Shown piece by piece: positions 27,025 to 34,538 of a stretch of 64,000 nt of DNA (within the stretch, counting starts at the first letter, position 1; the number at the start of each line of letters is the position of its first letter). The notes below the pieces were generated by a model. That model saw only the letters and a program-made list of their open reading frames with translations. It ran no database searches and was not told the DNA's origin. Made by a program: the position numbers and the translations under genes. The stretch is taken from NCBI GenBank assembly GCA_019638575.1, contig JAHBTN010000013.1:1-64000 (forward strand), given 5' to 3'. This stretch comes from Ferruginibacter sp. (GTDB taxonomy: Bacteria > Bacteroidota > Bacteroidia > Chitinophagales > Chitinophagaceae).

Positions 27025-29583
27025 ATGGCTGAAAAAGAAGCAAAGGCGAGAATTAAGATTAATAAACTGCTTGAAGAAGCAGGCTGGCGTTTCTTTGACA
27101 CGGACAAGGGTAAGGCGACAATCAAACTCGAATCTTCCATCAAAATGGACGATTTGGGTGAAGACTTTGAGCATTCAAAAAACGGTTTTATTGACTTTTT
27201 ACTTGTTGACGAAAACCAAAATCCCGTATTGGTTTTAGAAGCAAAGAAAGAAAGTTTGAATCCGCTTGTTGGAAAAGAACAAGCAAGAAATTATGCCAAA
27301 TCTCAGAAAGTTAAGTTTGTAATTCTATCCAACGGGACACTTCATTATTTATGGAATATTGAGACTGGAAATCCCGAACAAATTCAAGTTTTTCCGACAC
27401 TGGAATCCATTAAACAATATTATGAGTTCAATCCCGACCCAAACAAATTAGTTAGCGAAGAAGTAAACGCTGACTATGTTGTATTGACACAGTTACCGAA
27501 CTACAAACAAATACCAGAGTTTCAAGACGAGCAGAAAAAGAAGGATTTAATTTTCAATTTAAAACTTCGTTTCCTTCGTTATTATCAAGTTGAAGCAATT
27601 CAAGCCGTTCAGAAAGCAGTAAGCGAAGGCAAAAAACGTTTCTTGCTTGAAATGGCAACAGGAACAGGAAAAACGCTGACATCTGCTGCCATCATCAAAC
27701 TGTTTTACAGAACGGGAAACGCAAGACGTGTTTTGTTTTTGGTTGACCGTTTAGAACTGGAAGAACAAGCAAGAAAAGATTTTACAAACTATTTGAAGAA
27801 CGACCTGACAACGGTTGTTTACAAAGAAAAACGGAACGACTGGAGAAAAGCGGAAATTGTCGTTACCACCATTCAATCACTGATGGTGAATAACAAATAC
27901 AAAAAACTGTTTTCACCAACCGATTTTGATTTAATTATTTCGGATGAATCGCACCGACTTTTAGGAGGCGGTAACAGCCGAGCACTGTTTGAATATTTCT
28001 TAGGCTACAAATTGGGCTTGACAGCCACACCAAAGGACTATTTAAAACATCTTGACACCGAAAACATTGAAGACCCAAGAGAATTAGAACGAAGAATGTT
28101 GCTTGACACTTACACAACCTTCGGTTGTGAGAGTGGCATTCCAACGTATCGTTACACGCTTGTGGACGGTGCTAAAGACGGCTTTTTGCGACAGCCGATT
28201 GTAGTTGATGCAAGAACCGATGTAACCACCAAACTACTTTCAGAACAAGGTTATGGCGTAATGGTTACCGTTGCCACCAGCGAGCAGGAAGATGTTTTGG
28301 AAGAAGTGAAATACAAGCAGAATCACTTTGAACGGAAATTTTTCAGCGATGAAACGAACAGGGTATTTTGTAAAACATTTATTGAAAACGGACTGAAAGA
28401 CCCAATCACAGGAGAATTTGGAAAGAGTTTGGTTTTTGCCGTTTCGCAAAACCACGCTGCAAAATTGGCTCAATTACTCAATGAGTATGCACATCAATAT
28501 TTCCCTGGCAAGTATCAAAGCGACTTTGCAGTTCAGGTAACTTCAAATGTGCAGAATAGTCAGCAAATGACCGTTGATTACAGTAATGACAAATTGTTGG
28601 GCTTCAGCAATTTTGTTAAAGGCAATGAAATTTTGGAATCATACAAAACCAGTAAAGCAAGGGTTTGTGTAACCGTTGGTATGATGACCACAGGTTGGGA
28701 TTGCCCCAACATTTTGAACTTGGCTTTAATGCGACCAATATTTTCCCCAACAGAATTTATTCAGATAAAAGGACGTGGAACCCGTGTACACACGTTTGAG
28801 CATAAATTCAAAAACGAATTAGGAGAAGAAGAAACAATTTCCATTGACAAAGCCACATTTAAACTCTTTGACTTCTTTGCCACTTGCGAATACTTTGAAG
28901 AAAAATATCAGTACGACCAAGTATTGAAATTGCCGAAGAACTTTGAGCAAGGCGATGACATTCCAACAGTTGATGACAATACACTTAAACCAAAGCGTGA
29001 CGGTTACGAATACAAAGAGAACGACAAAATTGCCACTTGGAATGAACAACAAGTTGACTTTTCAGGAATGAAAGTTGACCGAATGTTTTTCCAGCAGTTT
29101 GAGGAGAAAGTAAAAACCGATGAAGAAATAAAACAACTGATGGAAGCGGGTGACGTTGAAATTGCGACAGCCAGAGCAAAGGAGAAATATGACAACAAAC
29201 CTGAAGAGTATTTTGATTTGGAAAAACTTCGTAGGTCGTTGAAGATTGACCGCAAAATTGGTTGGCGTGAATTGTTGGAACTCATTTATTTCGGAAATCA
29301 GATAAAAGGAAAAGACGATTTGTTAAGTGATGAATTTGAAAAATTCATCAGCACAAACAATGTTGCCGACATTAACGATTTACAAGGTTTACGCTATTTC
29401 TTTTACGCTTACATCACCGACCCAAGTGTAAGAGAAATCATAGACCAACAAGAATTTACAGAATTGTATCACAACCCAACATTTAATGTAGATGATTTTA
29501 ACCGTGTGCCGGACGAAATGAAAAGCAAACTACCATACTATGTTAAAACCTACGTTCCGTTGAATAAATTTTTATCTGCTTAA
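27025..29583 (+). CDS. hsdR: Type I restriction enzyme R subunit (HsdR)
   Basis: 852 aa. N-terminal nuclease: Asp57, Glu72 and Lys74 form the PD-(D/E)xK set in GFIDFLLVDENQ...VLVLEAKKE. SF2 motor: Walker A MATGTGKT at 210-217, the DESH box at about 307-310, then WDCPNILNLALMRP and the motif VI stretch FIQIKGRGTR. A C-terminal EcoEI-type domain follows. It cleaves unmodified DNA after translocation together with the M and S functions. The cognate M-S fusion gene is separated by a transposase gene and repeats. All recognisable motifs are intact. Confidence 0.93.
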   Translation: MAEKEAKARIKINKLLEEAGWRFFDTDKGKATIKLESSIKMDDLGEDFEHSKNGFIDFLLVDENQNPVLVLEAKKESLNPLVGKEQARNYAKSQKVKFVILSNGTLHYLWNIETGNPEQIQVFPTLESIKQYYEFNPDPNKLVSEEVNADYVVLTQLPNYKQIPEFQDEQKKKDLIFNLKLRFLRYYQVEAIQAVQKAVSEGKKRFLLEMATGTGKTLTSAAIIKLFYRTGNARRVLFLVDRLELEEQARKDFTNYLKNDLTTVVYKEKRNDWRKAEIVVTTIQSLMVNNKYKKLFSPTDFDLIISDESHRLLGGGNSRALFEYFLGYKLGLTATPKDYLKHLDTENIEDPRELERRMLLDTYTTFGCESGIPTYRYTLVDGAKDGFLRQPIVVDARTDVTTKLLSEQGYGVMVTVATSEQEDVLEEVKYKQNHFERKFFSDETNRVFCKTFIENGLKDPITGEFGKSLVFAVSQNHAAKLAQLLNEYAHQYFPGKYQSDFAVQVTSNVQNSQQMTVDYSNDKLLGFSNFVKGNEILESYKTSKARVCVTVGMMTTGWDCPNILNLALMRPIFSPTEFIQIKGRGTRVHTFEHKFKNELGEEETISIDKATFKLFDFFATCEYFEEKYQYDQVLKLPKNFEQGDDIPTVDDNTLKPKRDGYEYKENDKIATWNEQQVDFSGMKVDRMFFQQFEEKVKTDEEIKQLMEAGDVEIATARAKEKYDNKPEEYFDLEKLRRSLKIDRKIGWRELLELIYFGNQIKGKDDLLSDEFEKFISTNNVADINDLQGLRYFFYAYITDPSVREIIDQQEFTELYHNPTFNVDDFNRVPDEMKSKLPYYVKTYVPLNKFLSA

Positions 29584-29585
29584 TT

Positions 29586-30047
29586 ATGCCGGGCACATTT
29601 TCACAAGTATATATTCAGGTTGTATTTGCCGTAAAAGGCAGGGAGAATTTGATTGGTAAAGCATGGAAAGATGATTTGCATAAATACATTGCCGGAATTA
29701 TTAAAGGGAAAGGTCATAAATCAATTATTGTAAATGGTATGCCTGACCATATCCATGTTTTTATTGGATTAAAACCTGCAATGTCTATCTCAGATTTGGC
29801 AAGAGATATTAAAAACAATTCGAGTAAGTGGATTAATGACAATAAGTTGATACAAGGAAAGTTTCAATGGCAAGAAGGTTATGGTGCGTTTTCTTATTCT
29901 CAATCGCATATTGAGAATGTTTACAATTATATTTTGAATCAAGAAGAACATCATAAAGTGAAATCGTTTAGAGAAGAGTATATTGATTTTTTGAAGAAAT
30001 TTGAGATTGAGCATGATGAAAAATATTTGTTTGAATGGATTGAATAA
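29586..30047 (+). CDS. Y1 (HUH) transposase of IS200/RAYT type
   Basis: 153 aa single-domain Y1 transposase (PF01797-like). The metal-binding HUH motif is DHIHVFI (His55, His57). The likely nucleophile is Tyr115 in VYNYILNQEEHH. QEGYGAFSYSQSHI is typical of the group. The ATG is only 2 bp after the hsdR stop. No tnpB-like gene accompanies it; instead the stop is followed at once by an array of short palindromes (30048-30277), the layout expected for a REP-associated tyrosine transposase acting on its own repeats. Expression probably depends on hsdR transcription. Confidence 0.88.
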   Translation: MPGTFSQVYIQVVFAVKGRENLIGKAWKDDLHKYIAGIIKGKGHKSIIVNGMPDHIHVFIGLKPAMSISDLARDIKNNSSKWINDNKLIQGKFQWQEGYGAFSYSQSHIENVYNYILNQEEHHKVKSFREEYIDFLKKFEIEHDEKYLFEWIE

Positions 30048-30277
30048 TGTCACCCCTTCGGGGTTTAATAAGGTTGTGGCATTTCTTTGTTATAATATTG
30101 TCATCCCTTCGGGATTGTATTAAAATAAGCCAGAAGAGCCGGCATTATTGTAGAATGCATGAAAACCCCGAAGGGGTGTTATGATTATAGAACGAAAAAG
30201 ATTGAAAATTAAAACCCCGAAGGGGTGTAATGATTATAGAACGAAAGGGATTGAAAATTAAAACCCTGAAGGGGTGA
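30048..30277. repeat. REP-like hairpin array with 49-bp tandem unit
   Basis: Five small hairpins with 5-bp arms and a 3-base loop. Two have the TTC orientation (ACCCC-TTC-GGGGT at 30052-30064; ATCCC-TTC-GGGAT at 30103-30115). Three have the inverse GAA orientation (30165-30177, 30214-30226, 30263-30275). The last three start 49-bp units (30162, 30211, 30260), two complete and one partial, sharing ATGATTATAGAACGAAA. The first and last hairpins with flanks are inverted copies of each other (TGTCACCCC... against ...GGGGTGACAC), so the array is bounded by an inverted pair. The first hairpin begins right after the transposase stop. Confidence 0.85.
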
Positions 30278-30292
30278 CACGATAGAATAGAC

Positions 30293-32800
30293 ATGCTAGA
30301 CAACATAACAAAAAAAAATATTGACGATTGCCGTGATGTGCTGGTAGGTAAAGTGCCCGACCCGAAAAGCCAAATTGAGCAAATTACGCTGGCTCTTATC
30401 TATAAGTTTATGGACGATATGGATAAGGAAGCCGTTGAGAAATTCAAGGGCAAGGCCAAGTTCTTTACAGGCGAATATGCCAAATACGGTTGGCGTAAAT
30501 TGTTTGACCCATCATTGAGCGGACAGGATATGCTTTCGCTTTACAGTGAAGCATTGGAAAAACTGAACACCAATCCGAATATTCCTGAATTGTTCCGTAA
30601 TATTTTCAAAAATGCTTACCTGCCCTACCGTGACCCTGCCACGCTGAAACTATTTTTGAAACACATCAATGAGTTTGAGTATAGCCACAGCGAAAAATTG
30701 GGCGATGCCTTTGAATACTTGTTGAGTGTAATGGGAAGCCAAGGCGATGCAGGGCAGTTCAGAACGCCCCGACACATTATTGATTTTGTAACAGCATGTG
30801 TTAATCCACAGAAAAACGAAACTGTGCTTGACCCTGCTTGCGGAACGGCTGGTTTCTTGTTGAGTGCATACAAACACATCTTAAACCAAAACACCGAAAA
30901 GCGTTTAGGTGACAAACTAAAACCGGACGACAGGAAAAAACTTGCTACCAATTTTGTGGGGTATGACATTAGCCCCGATATGGTGAGGTTGAGTTTAGCC
31001 AATATGTATTTACACGGTTTCGCCACTCCACAAATTCACGAATACGACACATTGAGCAGTGAAGACCGTTGGCAAGAAACCTTTGATGTGATATTGGCAA
31101 ACCCGCCCTTTATGACGCCCAAAGGCGGCATACGGCCACACAAGAAATTTGGTGTACAAGCCAACAAAGCGGAAGTATTGTTTACCGATTACATTGCCGA
31201 ACACCTGAGCAGCAACGGAAGGGCAGGAATTGTAGTGCCCAACGGCATTGTAGCCACCAGCCAAACCGCTTACAAGCAATTACGCAAAATGTTGGTGCAA
31301 GACAGTTTGATAGCCGTAATTAGTTTGCCGGCTGGTGTGTTTCAACCATACAGCGGTGTAAAAACATCTGTGTTGATTTTAGACAAACGCTTGGCAAAAA
31401 AAAGCCAACATATTTTGTTTTTAAAAATTGAAAACGATGGTTTTGATTTAGGAGCACAACGCAGAGAGATTGATAAAAACGACTTGCCTGTGGCTTTGCA
31501 AACGCTAGCAGCATACAAAGAATGTTTAAGCAGCGACAAGGCTTTTGATGATTTGCCGAGTTTAGCAACTTTGGTTGAAAAGGAAATTGTTTTAGGAAAT
31601 AAAGATATTGTTTTAAGTGCCGAAAGATATTTTGAAGCCAAGGTTTCATTAACTGAATTTGAATTAGCAAAACTTGAAGACATATGTGATGTACGTGATG
31701 GAACTCACGATAGTCCAACCTATGTAATGGAGGGTTTTCCATTAGTAACTTCCAAAAATATAATTGATGGCAAAATCGACTTTTCTAATGTAAATCTGAT
31801 TTCAAGAGAAGATTTAGACAAAATCAATAAACGTTCATTGGTAGAAGATGGTGATATTATTATGCCAATGATTGGTACAATAGGAAATCCAATTATTGTA
31901 AAAAAGGAAAGAGAGTTTGGGATTAAAAACGTTGCACTTATAAAGTTCGATGAAAATTCTAAAGTCAATAATGTTTATCTTAAATACATTTTAGGTTCTG
32001 AACAAATAAATGATTTCTTCCTTTCAGAAGCAAAAGGTGTTGCTCAAAAATACGTTTCGTTGGGATTACTTAGAAGCATTGAAATCCCACTCCCACCGCT
32101 TGAAATCCAACAACAAATAGTAACCGAAATAGAAGGCTATCAAAAAATAATAGACGGAGCCAAACAAATTGTAAACAACTACAAACCCACCATCAAAATA
32201 AACCCTGGTTGGGAAATGGTGGAGTTAGATAAGGTATGTAAAATTCAATCGGGTGGTACTCCAAGCAAAGCAGTTAAAGAATATTGGGAAAATGGAACAG
32301 TTCCTTGGGTTGGTTCGACAGTATGTAAAGACCAACCTATTTTTAACTGTGAAGAATTTATCACAGAATTGGGTTTGCAAAAATCAAGTGCCAAAATATT
32401 TCCAAAACATACGACACTGATTGCTTTAGTTGGTGCAACAATTGGCAAAACGGCTTATTTAGAATTTGAAACATCTACTAATCAAAATATTGCTGGCTTG
32501 CAACCATTAGACAATACACAACTCGATAATAAATTCTTGTTCTTCATATCGCAAACGCTTTACAACCAATTTTACAAATTGGGTGATGGTTCGTTTAGAA
32601 TGGCTTCATTAGGCTTTATCAAAGAACTTCAAATCCCTTTACCTTCAATGCAGGAACAACAAGCTATCGCTCAAGCCATAGAAGAAGAAATGAAATTGGT
32701 TAATGCCAACAAGCGGCTTATTGAAATCTTTGAGCAAAAAATAAAAGACAAAATCAGTGAGGTTTGGGGTGTGAAGGAGGAAGTAGAAACTGCCATTTAA
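30293..32800 (+). CDS. hsdMS: Type I methyltransferase-specificity fusion (HsdM-HsdS)
   Basis: 835 aa. Residues 1-450 are an HsdM-type N6-adenine methyltransferase: helical HsdM_N, SAM motif I DPACGTAGF from Asp180, and catalytic NPPF at about 270-273. From about residue 453 to the end there are two target recognition domains: LEDICDVRDGTHDSP... and LDKVCKIQSGGTPSKAVKEYW..., each closed by a helical spacer (IPLPPLEIQQQIVTEIEGY and IPLPSMQEQQAIAQAIEEE). These are normally a separate HsdS. One polypeptide thus modifies and recognises DNA, presumably a bipartite site. The paired HsdR is at 27025. The start is 15 bp after the repeat array, so this gene may need its own promoter there. Confidence 0.9.
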   Translation: MLDNITKKNIDDCRDVLVGKVPDPKSQIEQITLALIYKFMDDMDKEAVEKFKGKAKFFTGEYAKYGWRKLFDPSLSGQDMLSLYSEALEKLNTNPNIPELFRNIFKNAYLPYRDPATLKLFLKHINEFEYSHSEKLGDAFEYLLSVMGSQGDAGQFRTPRHIIDFVTACVNPQKNETVLDPACGTAGFLLSAYKHILNQNTEKRLGDKLKPDDRKKLATNFVGYDISPDMVRLSLANMYLHGFATPQIHEYDTLSSEDRWQETFDVILANPPFMTPKGGIRPHKKFGVQANKAEVLFTDYIAEHLSSNGRAGIVVPNGIVATSQTAYKQLRKMLVQDSLIAVISLPAGVFQPYSGVKTSVLILDKRLAKKSQHILFLKIENDGFDLGAQRREIDKNDLPVALQTLAAYKECLSSDKAFDDLPSLATLVEKEIVLGNKDIVLSAERYFEAKVSLTEFELAKLEDICDVRDGTHDSPTYVMEGFPLVTSKNIIDGKIDFSNVNLISREDLDKINKRSLVEDGDIIMPMIGTIGNPIIVKKEREFGIKNVALIKFDENSKVNNVYLKYILGSEQINDFFLSEAKGVAQKYVSLGLLRSIEIPLPPLEIQQQIVTEIEGYQKIIDGAKQIVNNYKPTIKINPGWEMVELDKVCKIQSGGTPSKAVKEYWENGTVPWVGSTVCKDQPIFNCEEFITELGLQKSSAKIFPKHTTLIALVGATIGKTAYLEFETSTNQNIAGLQPLDNTQLDNKFLFFISQTLYNQFYKLGDGSFRMASLGFIKELQIPLPSMQEQQAIAQAIEEEMKLVNANKRLIEIFEQKIKDKISEVWGVKEEVETAI

Positions 32801-32817
32801 AATTGTAAATTTGCAAA

Positions 32818-33594
32818 GTGGAAGAACAAGGCTACATAGAAGTTAAAATTGATGGTTCAGTTGGCAATAAGCCTCTGAAACCCATTGATATTGACATTGC
32901 TGAGATAAAAGAAATCATTAGTGATGTGGAAACCTTTTTGTACCCAACCAGGGGCGAAAAGGCTGAACGGCCTCATATTTCTTATAGTATTGAAGAAGGT
33001 TCTGCCCGAAATTTGTTTTACCTGCCTATTTCAGGTGTACTCCTTTTCAATGGTTTAAGTAACGAAATAAAGAGCAGAGGAAACATTGATTTTTTGGACA
33101 ATAAACGAGCTGAAATTATTGATAAGTTTCAGCGTAGAGCAGCAGAAAAGAATCTTGAAATATCATTTTACAGTTCCTCAACCAAAGAACCGATTTTAAA
33201 AATCAATAAAGACACGGCATACTTTAAAATTGCCGCCACTTTTATTGAAACGGAATTTGTATTGTATGGTAAAATAAACGAAGAAGGAGGAAACAATCCA
33301 AATTTTCATTTACTCACAAAAGAATACGGCAAGTTGGTAGTGAGCGCAACCGAGCAACAACTTTTAGAGGGAGAAAAACGCTTATTCAAAATTTATGGCG
33401 TTCGTGCAAAGGGAAAACAAAACCTTTCAGACGGAAAACCATTTGACTTAAAATTAATAGACTATATCACGTACAATCCAAACTATGATGAACATAAATT
33501 GGATTTATTAATTAAACGAGCCTCGACAAAATGGAATACGGTTCCCAATGTAGATACTTGGCTTCAACAAATAAGAGGAGGTACAAATGGATAG
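32818..33594 (+). CDS. Unknown island protein paired with a PIN nuclease (258 aa)
   Basis: Starts at GTG 32818, 17 bp after hsdMS, in a frame not extended upstream by a better start. No signal peptide, membrane helix or known motif was recognised. Acidic N-terminal third (IDIDIAEIKEIISDVETFLYP), a middle region with SARNLFYLPISGVLLFNGL, then a basic, beta-rich C-terminal half (KLVVSATEQQLLEGEKRLFKIYGVRAKGKQNL). The last 8 bp overlap the PIN gene, which implies coupling. It could be the antitoxin or regulator of the PIN protein, though it is far larger than usual antitoxins, or an accessory of the restriction system. Confidence 0.65.
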   Translation: MEEQGYIEVKIDGSVGNKPLKPIDIDIAEIKEIISDVETFLYPTRGEKAERPHISYSIEEGSARNLFYLPISGVLLFNGLSNEIKSRGNIDFLDNKRAEIIDKFQRRAAEKNLEISFYSSSTKEPILKINKDTAYFKIAATFIETEFVLYGKINEEGGNNPNFHLLTKEYGKLVVSATEQQLLEGEKRLFKIYGVRAKGKQNLSDGKPFDLKLIDYITYNPNYDEHKLDLLIKRASTKWNTVPNVDTWLQQIRGGTNG

Positions 33595-34057
33595 TATTTT
33601 ACTTGACACCTCTTTTTGTATTCGGTTGCTTAAAAGCAATGACGATTTACACCAAAACGCAAAAGATTACTTCAAATATTTTCTGGAAAAGAAAATTGAG
33701 ATTTACTTATCCACTATTGTTATTGCAGAATACTCGGTAAAAGATGACCCTGCCAATTTGCCTTTGGAGTTTGTAAAAATTATTCCATTTGATTTTTTCG
33801 ATGGTAAAACTGCAGGTGCATTTCATTCGATTTTACTTAATGATAAAGAACTAGTAAAAGAAATTGGCAGGGATATAGTTAAGGATGATTGTAAATTAAT
33901 AGCACAATTGTTCAATAGAAATATACGAGGATATATTACCAAAGACCGCAAATCATTCAGTAAATATTTTGCACCTATTCAGTCCGCTAAAAATTTTCAA
34001 GTTGAACTTCTTGATTTAGAAATTCCGCTAAACGATTTTAAAGGAGAACTATTTTAA
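33587..34057 (+). CDS. PIN-domain nuclease-like protein (156 aa)
   Basis: PIN fold with the acidic set in place: Asp7 (ILLDTSF), Glu48 (TIVIAEYS), Asp100/101 (IVKDDCKLIAQLF) and Asp120 (YITKDRKSF). Such proteins are Mg-dependent ribonucleases, often VapC-type toxins. A strong Shine-Dalgarno-like AGGAGG precedes the ATG inside the upstream gene, unusual in this phylum, where SD signals are generally weak. No small antitoxin is adjacent; the 258-aa overlapping gene is the candidate partner. Last gene of the island. Confidence 0.8.
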   Translation: MDSILLDTSFCIRLLKSNDDLHQNAKDYFKYFLEKKIEIYLSTIVIAEYSVKDDPANLPLEFVKIIPFDFFDGKTAGAFHSILLNDKELVKEIGRDIVKDDCKLIAQLFNRNIRGYITKDRKSFSKYFAPIQSAKNFQVELLDLEIPLNDFKGELF

Positions 34058-34079
34058 TCAAGCCATCGCAAAGGTGTAA

Positions 34080-34111
34080 GCACATTTGCAAGCCGCACAA
34101 GGCAACGCACA
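34080..34111 (+). repeat. Right direct repeat flanking the RM island
   Basis: Begins 22 bp after the PIN gene stop and matches the copy at 26895-26925 (two substitutions, one indel). The distance between copies is about 7.2 kb and encloses all the island genes. Confidence 0.6.
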
Positions 34112-34214
34112 ACCCGACACAGACTGACCAAAAGAATAAACGGACAATGACACTGAAGCCCAATATTGACAATGGTTTACAAAGACGAGCGGACAGAACA
34201 CCAGCTGCCAACAA

Positions 34215-34324
34215 GGTATTGCCAAAAGCGGGGCTGAACGGCTTCGATTGGACATTTGTGCAAGGTTCAACTTTCGTTCTTCGATTGAACTTTTGTGCTA
34301 ACAATCCCCGCCTTCGGCAATACC
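34215..34324. repeat. Long imperfect palindrome at the right side of the island
   Basis: The outer arms GGTATTGCCAAAAGCGGGG (34215-34233) and CCCCGCCTTCGGCAATACC (34306-34324) pair at 17 of 19 positions. An inner stem GTTCAA/TTGAAC lies around the centre with a CTTTCG-containing loop. CTAACA sits inside the right arm. The whole folds into a single hairpin of about 110 nt, the scale and bulged style of an integron attC site, although no integrase is seen. The rest of 34112-34484 holds no credible gene. Confidence 0.6.
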
Positions 34325-34484
34325 CGAACCGTTGAACGAAATCCGTTCGTAGCACACTAAAGCATTACATTCTGCCGCCATTAGTTATAGTTGCCTTTTG
34401 CATCTTCGCCCAACAGCAAAGCAAACCGTTACATTCATATCCAAAAAACAATTTCAGTAAAGTAATATTGAAATAGATTTCAAA

Positions 34485-34520
34485 AAAAATGCTGTACCCT
34501 TTTAACGGTACAGCATTTTT
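34485..34520. terminator. Bidirectional terminator after the S9 peptidase gene
   Basis: AAAAATGCTGTACC and GGTACAGCATTTTT form a perfect 14-bp stem with an 8-nt loop, A-run on one side and T-run on the other. It serves the minus-strand peptidase and can stop readthrough from the island. Confidence 0.85.
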
Positions 34521-34538
34521 ATTAAGTAGATAATAATT

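Noticed and set aside
30162..30276. 49-bp repeats as a CRISPR array
   Set aside because: The whole 49-bp unit is repeated, with no unique spacers, and only 2.3 copies exist; no cas genes. The hairpins and the adjacent Y1 transposase explain it better.
29586..30277. Complete IS200/IS605 insertion sequence
   Set aside because: No tnpB-like gene and no clear left end with subterminal hairpin upstream of the transposase (hsdR ends 2 bp before it); the downstream array fits RAYT/REP better.
34147..34335. 62-codon ORF across the long palindrome
   Set aside because: Coincides with the palindrome arms, so its openness is explained by the repeat.
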